From assembly GCA_027488835.1 (NCBI GenBank), contig JAIYAW010000009.1:558001-622000 (forward strand): 64,000 bases of DNA. The letters run 5' to 3'. A program made the translations under genes and the position numbers. The notes beneath the pieces are model-generated. The model was not told the origin of the DNA, did not search any database, and saw only the letters and a program-made list of their open reading frames with translations. Origin of the DNA: Bacteroidota bacterium (lineage in GTDB: Bacteria; Bacteroidota; Bacteroidia; NS11-12g; UBA955). This document shows, in pieces, positions 39,650-47,580 of the stretch. Numbering within the stretch: the stretch's first letter is position 1; every line of letters begins with the position of its first letter.

Positions 39650-40903
39650 TTATACCCCTAATGATGATAACGAAATCACGTTCACACCATCGTTTCGGGT
39701 ATAACTGATTCCTGTTCCTGTGATAATATTTAATGATTTTGGTGCTTTCACTTTGCTTAAATCGAGTTGATTTACGAATTTGGATAGATTGGCAGCCGCC
39801 TCATCAATTTGACCGGTACCCAGTTTGATTTCAAATGCACTCCAATCGCCATTATGTTTTTGCACGATACTATCTACTTCTAATCCAGTTGAATCGCGGT
39901 AATGGTATACTTTGGCATCTATTGCCTGTGCATAAACCCTCAAATCATGCACAACCATAGATTCGAAAAGGAATCCTGTAAAATTCAAATCATTGAATAA
40001 CGCATTTTGATCAGCCCCAATTGCAGCAACAGCCAATGAAACATCGGTAAAATGACGTTTCGGACTATTTCTTAAGGAATAAGTTGAACGGATATGGGTA
40101 TTCCATGCAGGTTGATCTTCAATAATCATGAGTCGATTTAAGGTATCCAAATAATCATGAATTGTTGGTCTAGACAAACCTACATTATCAAATTGGCGAA
40201 TATCTTTTTCCAAAACAGTATTTTCAACCAACGTAGCTGTATTTCTGGCGAGTGACCTTAATAGACTATTTATTTTCATAGGGTCACGGCGAACATTCGA
40301 CACTTTACTCATGTCTACTTCTGCCAACAATGCAATGTAGGCCCTGTTTAAATCGATGGCTTGATCAACAGAATTATTCATTGAAGCTGGAAAACCACCT
40401 TTAATTATTTGTTGAATAATTAACTCTAACTCTGTTGGTTCATCATAAATCTCAATCTTTTTTCCTTCAAACAATTCTGCCAAACTCACTTTTCCAGTTG
40501 ATAAACCTAACTCTTGCCACGACATGGTTCGCATATCCACTATTGTAAATCGACCTGCACCAGAGTGCATTTTTGCATCTTCATTGGGATTGGCTGAACC
40601 AGTTAAAATAAATTGTCCATTTAACTTGCGGTCATCTACTTCATGTCGAATATAATCCCACAATTTCGGTAATACCTGCCATTCATCAATAAGTCGTGGA
40701 GTACCGCCGAGCAACAATCGCTGTGGCGCCATGTCAAAAATCATTGAAATATTTGGATCGCGATCTACTTGTAGTACACTGTTTGCCAACTGCTTTGCAG
40801 ATTCGGTTTTACCACAAGCCTTTGCGCCTCTAATTAAGACTGCACCGGAAGCCATCAATTTGCGACTTAACTCATTGTCTGATATTCGTTTTTGGTAATT
40901 CAT
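39650..40903 (-). CDS. AAA ATPase with DUF4143 domain
   Basis: A 417-residue ATPase. Walker A is GAKACGKT at residues 26-33; the sensor-like segment is FILTGSANPNEDAKMHSGAG. The C-terminal DUF4143 region (about 200-400) includes DIRQFDNVGLSRPTIHDYLD and ends with YHYRDSTGLEVDSIVQ, a PD-(D/E)XK-like core (E-V-D then EIKLG). This is a large family spread by horizontal transfer in Bacteroidota and archaea; function is uncertain. It is driven by a promoter with a 23-bp tandem repeat array upstream. Confidence 0.88.
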   Translation of the reverse strand: MNYQKRISDNELSRKLMASGAVLIRGAKACGKTESAKQLANSVLQVDRDPNISMIFDMAPQRLLLGGTPRLIDEWQVLPKLWDYIRHEVDDRKLNGQFILTGSANPNEDAKMHSGAGRFTIVDMRTMSWQELGLSTGKVSLAELFEGKKIEIYDEPTELELIIQQIIKGGFPASMNNSVDQAIDLNRAYIALLAEVDMSKVSNVRRDPMKINSLLRSLARNTATLVENTVLEKDIRQFDNVGLSRPTIHDYLDTLNRLMIIEDQPAWNTHIRSTYSLRNSPKRHFTDVSLAVAAIGADQNALFNDLNFTGFLFESMVVHDLRVYAQAIDAKVYHYRDSTGLEVDSIVQKHNGDWSAFEIKLGTGQIDEAAANLSKFVNQLDLSKVKAPKSLNIITGTGISYTRNDGVNVISLSSLGV

Positions 40904-40920
40904 GATTTCGAATTCGTCAA

Positions 40921-40928
40921 CAAATATA
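40921..40928 (-). promoter_or_regulatory. -7 box of the DUF4143 ATPase
   Basis: Minus-strand TATATTTG at 40921-40928, 18 bp before the ATG at 40903. Confidence 0.65.
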
Positions 40929-40935
40929 CAATCAT

Positions 40936-41042
40936 TTTACATATTTATAGCATTTCACTTTACATATTTATAGTATTTCATTTTACATATTTATAGCATT
41001 TCACTTTACATATTTATAGCATTTTATTTTACATATTGTAAG
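40936..41042. repeat. Tandem array of a 23-bp unit
   Basis: Units begin at 40936, 40959, 40982, 41005 and 41028 (the last partial). The shared core is TTTACATATTTATAG followed by CATTTCAC or a close variant. The spacing of 23 bp is about two helical turns, so bound proteins would face the same way. The array lies directly upstream of the ATPase -7 box. Confidence 0.92.
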
Positions 41043-41064
41043 AAAGCAAGGTTTTGAAATTGAA

Positions 41065-41090
41065 ATATCGCATATCGCGATACGCGATAT
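41065..41090. repeat. Nested palindrome between the repeat array and the next gene
   Basis: ATATCGC (41065-41071) and GCGATAT (41084-41090) flank the perfect palindrome TATCGCGATA (41073-41082). Located 19 bp after the stop of the gene at 41109, so it may be a terminator stem or an operator. Confidence 0.6.
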
Positions 41091-41108
41091 GAAATTAGAA
41101 TCCTAACC

Positions 41109-41828
41109 TCAAAACGTATAGCCAACCGATAAGCTCACGGCTGTAAAGCTACCGAGCCAGCCATTGGAGTTGACAATTGGTTTGTTTAGTGGCAACGCAT
41201 AGCGAAAAACAAGATGAAACTGCTTGAATTTTGCACCCAATGACATTTCCATGGCTTGGTAAAATGGAGTACGCAGATTTAATTTTCCGTTTTTCACAAT
41301 ATCTGGGGTAAATGGCATTTTGTCTGTATTTTCTCCCCTACTGCAATAGCCAAACCGGTATTTTGCTCCCGCAATCACATATTTGCTGTCGACCTCGAAT
41401 CCCAGTCCCACAGTGGTAAAACTCAATTTCCGAAACCAACTTTCATTGATTTGAACACCCGAATCATTGAATTGGTACAAGGCAAAATTCATCAAAGAAT
41501 AGGATGCATCAGCCACAAACGACACTGGTATGTACTTTACATTGTAAATGATTTCGGCGGAAACCATCCCTCCGTATGAATTTCTAAAAAGGCCGCCATT
41601 GTTGTCACCAAAAAAATCATACCTATACCCATTGCAATAGATTGGACGCACATCGGGTTCAATAATTGCAGCTCCTGCCGACACCCTGTATTTGATAGCG
41701 GTTACAGAATCGGCATTTTGATAGGTACTTTTTACGGTTGCTGAATCTACAGGCGATTGTGCCATGAGCGTTTGCGCAAGCAGTGCCATTGACAGTAAAA
41801 TCCATTTAAAATGATGTTGTTTTTCCAT
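41109..41828 (-). CDS. Outer-membrane beta-barrel-like protein, hypothetical
   Basis: A 239-residue exported protein. Signal peptide core ILLSMALLAQTLMAQ. The rest alternates aromatic and polar residues as in small beta-barrels: FFGDNNGGLFRNSYGGMVSA, YVIAGAKYRFGYCS, FHLVFRYALPLNK and the final FTAVSLSVGYTF, whose terminal Phe fits outer-membrane insertion. No family recognised. It contains no T9SS domain. Confidence 0.75.
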   Translation of the reverse strand: MEKQHHFKWILLSMALLAQTLMAQSPVDSATVKSTYQNADSVTAIKYRVSAGAAIIEPDVRPIYCNGYRYDFFGDNNGGLFRNSYGGMVSAEIIYNVKYIPVSFVADASYSLMNFALYQFNDSGVQINESWFRKLSFTTVGLGFEVDSKYVIAGAKYRFGYCSRGENTDKMPFTPDIVKNGKLNLRTPFYQAMEMSLGAKFKQFHLVFRYALPLNKPIVNSNGWLGSFTAVSLSVGYTF

Positions 41829-42034
41829 AATTATAACACAATGTTTAGGAATAACGAATTTGCTATCAAACTATTGCCCACCCTCTCAAATTTTCTCACA
41901 GGAATGAGTAGGCCTTTATTTTTGAGGGATGAATGATCGTTGGTGTCTTATATGGGTGTTAAGAATGTGATTGGAAGTTAAGGATTTGAGGGATTTATTT
42001 TAAACGGATTGAGAATTAAATAATAATTATTTAC
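41829..42034. other. Intergenic region upstream of rhuM-like gene
   Basis: AT-rich, with two TGAGGGAT words at 41923 and 41987 outside genes. No RNA or repeat seen otherwise. Confidence 0.5.
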
Positions 42035-42042
42035 TAATTTTG
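42035..42042 (+). promoter_or_regulatory. -7 box of the RhuM-like gene
   Basis: TAATTTTG matches TAnnTTTG about 70 bp upstream of the ATG. Confidence 0.5.
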
Positions 42043-42111
42043 ATAATTCCCAAAATTCAAAGTTTTATTTATTAAATATTTGAATTTCAATAAATTAAAT
42101 TTTAAAGAAGC

Positions 42112-43110
42112 ATGCAGAACAGCGACATCATCATTTATCAAAACGAAGAAGGGAATATCAAAATTGATGTCCGTTTGGAGGAAGAAACCGTATGGCTTAC
42201 GCAGGCACAGTTATGTGAGCTTTTTCAAAAATCCAAAGCCACTGTTAGTGAACACATCATAAATGTATTTGAAGAAGGAGAACTACATGAAAATTCAGTT
42301 GTTCGGAATTTCCGAACAACTGCCGCAGATGGTAAAAACTACAACACAAATCACTACAACCTCGATGTTATTATTTCGGTTGGATATCGGGTTAAATCTA
42401 TTCAAGGTACACAGTTCCGCATATGGGCTACCCAACGACTTAAAGAATACATCATAAAAGGATTTACACTCAATGATGACCGATTTAAGTCGGGCACTTC
42501 GATGAACTATTTCAATGAATTGCAGGAGCGCATTCGAGAAATACGTTTATCGGAACGTTTCTTTTATCAGAAAATAAAGGATATTTATACAACGAGTATT
42601 GATTATGACCCCAAAGGAGAAAAAACAATTGAGTTTTTCAAGGTAGTTCAAAACAAATTACTCTGGGCTATCAGTGAGCAAACAGCAGCGGAATTGGTCT
42701 ACCGAAGAGTCGATGCAAATCTACCTTTGTTGGGAATGCAGTCGCTCGATAAGAAAAACGCTGTTTCAATAAAAAAAGCAGATGTAAGTGTAGCCAAAAA
42801 CTACCTAAACGAGGATGAAATGAAACTACTTGGCTTGTTGGTAGAGCAATATTTAGCATTTGCCGAAACAATGGCACAACAACAAACGCCAATGTATATG
42901 ACAGACTGGATTCAACGCTTAGACAGCATTTTACAACTGAATGGCCGAGAATTACTGACCTATGCAGGCAACATAAGTCATGAAATTGCCCTGAAGAAAT
43001 CTGGCGAAGAATTTGAAAAATATAAAGACGTTCAAAAAGCCATTGAAAAAACATCAAGTATTCTTGAACTTGAAAATGACATTCAAAATTTGAAAAGAAA
43101 AACAAAATAA
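42112..43110 (+). CDS. RhuM-family protein
   Basis: A 332-residue protein. The N-terminal domain is the RhuM (virulence) family: EETVWLTQAQLCELFQKSKA, TVSEHIINVFEEGEL, VRNFRTTAADGKNYNTNHYN and IISVGYRVKSIQGTQFRIWA. This resembles a phage Bro/KilA-like winged helix. The C-terminal half is helical. RhuM proteins are common in islands and beside phage-defence genes, with no settled biochemical role. It sits at the left of a small island including a NUDIX-helicase pair. Confidence 0.88.
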   Translation: MQNSDIIIYQNEEGNIKIDVRLEEETVWLTQAQLCELFQKSKATVSEHIINVFEEGELHENSVVRNFRTTAADGKNYNTNHYNLDVIISVGYRVKSIQGTQFRIWATQRLKEYIIKGFTLNDDRFKSGTSMNYFNELQERIREIRLSERFFYQKIKDIYTTSIDYDPKGEKTIEFFKVVQNKLLWAISEQTAAELVYRRVDANLPLLGMQSLDKKNAVSIKKADVSVAKNYLNEDEMKLLGLLVEQYLAFAETMAQQQTPMYMTDWIQRLDSILQLNGRELLTYAGNISHEIALKKSGEEFEKYKDVQKAIEKTSSILELENDIQNLKRKTK

Positions 43111-43252
43111 ACGATAGCGAAGAAAATAACTGAGCTATACTTTATTCAGCACTACCAAGAAATTTAGGGAGTTTAGTTGGGAGTGAGAAATGCCGTGAAG
43201 TGGGTTGAGGGAATATGTCGATTTATTCGGTTTGTATTTTTCAAGATTACTG

Positions 43253-43260
43253 TATATTTG
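43253..43260 (+). promoter_or_regulatory. -7 box of the NUDIX-helicase operon
   Basis: TATATTTG is exact; it lies about 80 bp before the ATG at 43341. Confidence 0.55.
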
Positions 43261-43340
43261 AAAAGATCAATAAATATTAATATTAGTAATTATTAATCAT
43301 CAATGATTTGATAAATTACAATATTATTAAAATTAAAAAC

Positions 43341-43736
43341 ATGAAAAAAATTGAAGTAGTTGCAGGGATAATATTTCATGAGAATGAAATATTATGCGTT
43401 CAAAGAGCAACGAATAAACTTCCATATATTTCGGAAAAATTTGAATTCCCAGGTGGAAAAATTGAAATTAATGAATCACAAATTGATGCGCTACACAGAG
43501 AGTTAAAAGAAGAATTAGATATTTCAGTTGATATTAAATCCTTTTTTCTGACAGTAGAACATCAATACCCTGATTTTGAACTCATTATGCATAGTTACCT
43601 ATGCGAAGTAGATTCGAAAACCATCCATCTCAAAGAACACATAGATCAAAAATGGTTAAAAGCTGATGAACTTGAACAACTTGATTGGGCAGCCGCAGAT
43701 ATTCCAATTGTAAATAAACTTTTAATAAATGAATAG
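43341..43736 (+). CDS. NUDIX hydrolase (MutT-like)
   Basis: A 131-residue NTP pyrophosphohydrolase. The Nudix box reads GKIEINESQIDALHREL then KEELDI (residues 39-61), with Gly39, Glu45, Arg53, Glu54, Glu57 and Glu58 in place; the usual glycine near the end is aspartate. A TTG at 43308 extends the frame, but the ATG at 43341 gives the normal MKKIEVVAGI start. It overlaps the PLD-helicase by 8 bp and forms a two-gene unit that is frequent in bacterial genomes. MutT-like enzymes hydrolyse oxidised or modified nucleotides. Confidence 0.87.
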   Translation: MKKIEVVAGIIFHENEILCVQRATNKLPYISEKFEFPGGKIEINESQIDALHRELKEELDISVDIKSFFLTVEHQYPDFELIMHSYLCEVDSKTIHLKEHIDQKWLKADELEQLDWAAADIPIVNKLLINE

Positions 43737-46700
43737 TTTATATCAGATTTTCTCAGATAGTTTACAAACAGGTTTTGTAAATAAATCAATATTATCAAGA
43801 ACTGAATACCATCCTGAATTACTTGTAAACCAGAAACTACCACCTAAGAAAGTACTTTCAACTATTTTACAGGAACTTGAAAACTGCCAAGAGTTTTATA
43901 TTTCAGTAGCCTTTGTTACAACAGGTGGAATTGCAACTATTATCAATACCCTGGAAACTCTTGAAAAGAAAAATATAAAAGGTGAATTTTTAGTTTCACA
44001 ATATTTAAACTTCACACAACCAGAAGCGTTAAAAAGGCTTTCGCAGTTTAAAAATATTACATTAAAAATTGCAACATCTGGCAATGCACATGCCAAAGGT
44101 TATATTTTCAAACATAAAAACCATTATAATTTGATTGTGGGAAGCAGTAATTTAACTGCTCAGGCATTATCAATTAATAAAGAATGGAATTTAAAGGTTT
44201 CAGCATTATCGGAAAGCAGCATTGTTGAAAAAGTTTTAAGTGAATTCAAGCATGATTTTAAAAATGCAACTCATGTTACACCAAATTACATTGTAAATTA
44301 TGAAGTACTTTATAGAAATCAATTCATTTTAAATCAAAGGATTAATACCGAAAATCCAAATCCCGAAAAATTAACCATTGTACCCAATTCAATGCAAATT
44401 GATGCATTAGATAATCTTGCCAAATTAAGAGCCGAGAATAAAAACAAAGCTTTAATTATTTCAGCCACGGGAACCGGTAAAACTTATTTATCTGCATTCG
44501 ACGCAAAAGCATTCAATGCAAAAAAATTATTATTCATTGTTCATAGATTCAACATTGTAAAAAGCTCTTTAAAAACATTTAAGAATGTCTTTGGAGAGGA
44601 ACGAACTATGGGAATCTATTCTGGAGAATTGAGAGAATTAGAATGCGATTTTGTTTTTTCAACGATACAAACGATTTCAAAAACTTCTCACTTAGAAAAT
44701 TTCGCTAAAGATCATTTTGATTATATCATAATTGATGAAACTCATCGTTCAGGTGCCGATTCTTATTTACGTTTAATCAATTATTTTGAACCAAAATTCC
44801 TATTGGGAATGACTGCTACTCCTGAAAGAACTGATGGAACTGATATTTTCAAGTTATTTGACCATAACATTGCTTATGAAATACGTTTAAATCGAGCAAT
44901 GGAAGAAGATATGTTGAGTTCATTTCATTATTACGGGATTACAGATTTAATTATTGACAAAAAAGAGATTGAGAAGAAATCAGATTTTAATTTATTAGTT
45001 TCAAATGAACGAGTAGACCGAATACTTGAAAAAGCTAATTTCTATGGCACTGACAATGGAACTACGAGAGGCCTTATTTTCTGTTCAAGAAAAGAGGAAG
45101 CTACAGAACTTTCTATATTGTTTAAAGCCCGTGGCTACAGAACGATTGCACTTACAGGAGACAATTCAGAAACAGAAAGAGCAAAAGCAATTGAATTATT
45201 AGAATCTGATAATTTAAGTGAAAAAATAGATTACATTTTTACTGTTGACATTTTTAATGAAGGTATTGATATTCCAAAAATCAATCAAATTATCATGTTG
45301 CGTCCAACAGAGTCTGCAATTATTTTTATTCAACAGTTAGGTCGTGGATTAAGAAAAGTAGATGGAAAAAGTTATTTAACAGTCATTGATTTCATTGGCA
45401 ATTATGATAATAATTATTTAATCCCAGTAGCACTATACGGCGATACTTCCTACAATAAAGATACATTAAGAAAGTTAGTTACTGAAGGAAGTCGAATGAT
45501 TCCTGGTTCATCCACAATAAATTTCGATGAGATAACACATAAACGCATTTTCGATTCTATAGACAAGGCAAATATGCGCACAAAAAGGGATTTGGTAAAT
45601 GATTATAATTTATTAAAATTCAAATTAGGTAGAATTCCAATGATGATGGATTTTATTGAACATGGATCACGAGACCCTCAGCTTTATGTAAATTATTCTA
45701 AATCATACTTTAATTTTGTTCAAGAACAAGAAGATTTATATTCAGGCAAATTAAATACGGAAGAAAAGAAGTTACTAGAATTGTTTTCAAATGAAATAAA
45801 CAACTCAAAAAGAGTTGAAGAAAGCATCATTCTTGATGAATTAATTAAAAGTGAAACTATTAAAATACAAAAAGTTAAAGATTTAATCTTTGAAAAATAT
45901 AGCTATACAATTAATGATTCTACAATTCAATCATGCGTTTTAAATCTAAATTTCGCATATATTACTGAGAGAATTGAAGATAAATTAATCTCGGCTAATG
46001 AAATATATGGAATTGAAAATATTAGATTAATTGATGGGGAAATTGAAATGACGCAAAGTTTTAAAAATCAATTAATGAATCCCATTTTTAAAAAATTCTT
46101 AATTGACAATATTAATTATTCGATTGAAACTTACAACAAAAAATTCAATCCAAATAATTTCAAAGACGGTTTTATCTTATATCAAAAGTATTCCAGAAAA
46201 GATACCTTTAGAATTTTGAATTGGAACAAAAATCCATTAGCTCAAAGCGTTGGTGGTTACATGATTAGTTCAGATAAGAAAAACTGCCCAATTTTTGTGA
46301 ATTATCATAAAGAAGATAATATTTCGAGTACTACAAAATATCTCGATAAATTCATCAGCGATCATGAATTTGAATGGATGTCAAAATCGAAACGCACAAT
46401 TAATAGCCCTGATGTTCAGGCAATAATTAATGCTCAAAATCAAATGCGTTTGCCATTATTTGTTAAAAAACATAATGGAGAAGGTACTGATTATTATTAC
46501 ATGGGCGATGTAAATCCCGTAGAGAACTTTTATGAAGAAACCTTTATTAAAGACGATAACAATAAAGATGTATCTGTTGTTAAGTTAATATTTAAATTAT
46601 CAACTCCGGTTGAAAGCCGGTTGTTTAATTATTTGACTTACGTAGAAAAGCAAACTGATTTTTCGGCGGATTCTAAAGATTCAGGAATTAGTAAACCCTA

Positions 46701-46752
46701 CCAAATTGATCCATCAGATATTTCAATTGCTGCAGAAGATCTTATTGAATAA
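43729..46752 (+). CDS. PLD-nuclease/DEAD-like helicase with DUF3427
   Basis: A 1007-residue multidomain protein. Residues about 30-180 form a phospholipase D-type nuclease (HAKGYIFKHK, HxK at 121-123, with GSSNLT following). A superfamily 2 helicase follows with Walker A ATGTGKT (246-252), DETH at 336-339, then FCSRKEEATEL, DIFNEGIDIPK and QQLGRGLRK. The rest matches DUF3427. This architecture, coupled to the NUDIX gene, occurs widely near defence genes; nuclease plus helicase suggests attack on foreign DNA or repair. Direct evidence for defence is lacking. Confidence 0.9.
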   Translation: MNSLYQIFSDSLQTGFVNKSILSRTEYHPELLVNQKLPPKKVLSTILQELENCQEFYISVAFVTTGGIATIINTLETLEKKNIKGEFLVSQYLNFTQPEALKRLSQFKNITLKIATSGNAHAKGYIFKHKNHYNLIVGSSNLTAQALSINKEWNLKVSALSESSIVEKVLSEFKHDFKNATHVTPNYIVNYEVLYRNQFILNQRINTENPNPEKLTIVPNSMQIDALDNLAKLRAENKNKALIISATGTGKTYLSAFDAKAFNAKKLLFIVHRFNIVKSSLKTFKNVFGEERTMGIYSGELRELECDFVFSTIQTISKTSHLENFAKDHFDYIIIDETHRSGADSYLRLINYFEPKFLLGMTATPERTDGTDIFKLFDHNIAYEIRLNRAMEEDMLSSFHYYGITDLIIDKKEIEKKSDFNLLVSNERVDRILEKANFYGTDNGTTRGLIFCSRKEEATELSILFKARGYRTIALTGDNSETERAKAIELLESDNLSEKIDYIFTVDIFNEGIDIPKINQIIMLRPTESAIIFIQQLGRGLRKVDGKSYLTVIDFIGNYDNNYLIPVALYGDTSYNKDTLRKLVTEGSRMIPGSSTINFDEITHKRIFDSIDKANMRTKRDLVNDYNLLKFKLGRIPMMMDFIEHGSRDPQLYVNYSKSYFNFVQEQEDLYSGKLNTEEKKLLELFSNEINNSKRVEESIILDELIKSETIKIQKVKDLIFEKYSYTINDSTIQSCVLNLNFAYITERIEDKLISANEIYGIENIRLIDGEIEMTQSFKNQLMNPIFKKFLIDNINYSIETYNKKFNPNNFKDGFILYQKYSRKDTFRILNWNKNPLAQSVGGYMISSDKKNCPIFVNYHKEDNISSTTKYLDKFISDHEFEWMSKSKRTINSPDVQAIINAQNQMRLPLFVKKHNGEGTDYYYMGDVNPVENFYEETFIKDDNNKDVSVVKLIFKLSTPVESRLFNYLTYVEKQTDFSADSKDSGISKPYQIDPSDISIAAEDLIE

Positions 46753-46816
46753 AATTTAGTAGGAAATTTTAACTAAAATCCATCTAAATCAACTTGCTTT
46801 TTATTAACCTATAGCT

Positions 46817-46824
46817 TAATTTTG
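46817..46824 (+). promoter_or_regulatory. -7 box of the XRE regulator
   Basis: TAATTTTG lies 28 bp before the ATG at 46852. Confidence 0.5.
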
Positions 46825-46851
46825 GAATTGAAAAAGTAGCAAAATACAGTT

Positions 46852-47241
46852 ATGAAATTTAAAGAAAAATTCAATATTAACGCTGAGTTTGAAGGTCTTT
46901 TTACCGAAAAAAGCAAAGAGGAAGAACTTGAACATGAAGCCAAAATGATTATGTTTCGCTTTTTAAATGAGTTAGAAAAGATGAATTCAGAAAAACCTAT
47001 CAAAAAAAAGGATTTAGCCATAGCACTCAATACATCCGCTAGCTTTATTACACAATTGTATAGAGGCGATAAATTAATCAACCTGCTTACCCTTGCCAAA
47101 ATCCAAGATGCCTATAACATTACATTCGAAATTAAAGCCAAATTGAATACAGAAATAATTAAAGTTGAAAATGTACAAAAGGTCAATGAAACTAAAATAA
47201 TAGAAAAACAACCATTGAAAAAAGCAAGAAATTCTCAGTAA
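46852..47241 (+). CDS. XRE-family transcriptional regulator
   Basis: A 129-residue DNA-binding protein. The central helix-turn-helix is KKDLAIALNTSASFITQLYR then GDKLINLLTLAKIQDAYNI. The N-terminus is helical and acidic (EEELEHEAKMIMFRFLNELE), as in HigA-type antitoxins, and the C-terminus is a Lys/Glu/Ile tail. No cognate toxin is seen directly beside it; the DUF2442 gene 57 bp downstream may be a partner. It could be a lone antitoxin or regulator. Confidence 0.8.
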   Translation: MKFKEKFNINAEFEGLFTEKSKEEELEHEAKMIMFRFLNELEKMNSEKPIKKKDLAIALNTSASFITQLYRGDKLINLLTLAKIQDAYNITFEIKAKLNTEIIKVENVQKVNETKIIEKQPLKKARNSQ

Positions 47242-47298
47242 TTTTACCTTAGACAAAATTATAGGTTTAAGATTTAAATAATATTAAAATAAATCACC

Positions 47299-47553
47299 AT
47301 GACATTTGAAAACACCAAAATAGCGATCGAAAAAATCAATTTCGATATTGCAGGAAAAATATCCCTCAAACTTGAAGATGGTCGTGTGATTATTGTTCCA
47401 TTAAAGTATTTCCCTGAGATACAAAAGATGTCAGTTGAAAAGAGAAAGAAGTATACAATTGTGGATGACCGCACTGTTCTCTTTGCTCATTCAGACAATG
47501 TTTATCATTTGGAAGATTTTATGGGGTTAGAAAGTAAGTGGCGCGAAAGATAA
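47299..47553 (+). CDS. DUF2442 protein
   Basis: An 84-residue protein of the DUF2442 family: ISLKLEDGRVIIVPLKYFPE, YTIVDDRTVLFAHSD and VYHLEDFMGL. These short beta-rich proteins are often paired with DUF4160 proteins in possible toxin-antitoxin modules. Here the partner is missing and the preceding gene is an XRE regulator. It runs toward crtD. Confidence 0.82.
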   Translation: MTFENTKIAIEKINFDIAGKISLKLEDGRVIIVPLKYFPEIQKMSVEKRKKYTIVDDRTVLFAHSDNVYHLEDFMGLESKWRER

Positions 47554-47580
47554 ATGAATCCTAGAAGGGAATTGAAGCAC

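Noticed and set aside
40936-41042. Tandem repeats as a CRISPR array
   Set aside because: Units abut at 23-bp period with no spacers and no cas genes in the window.
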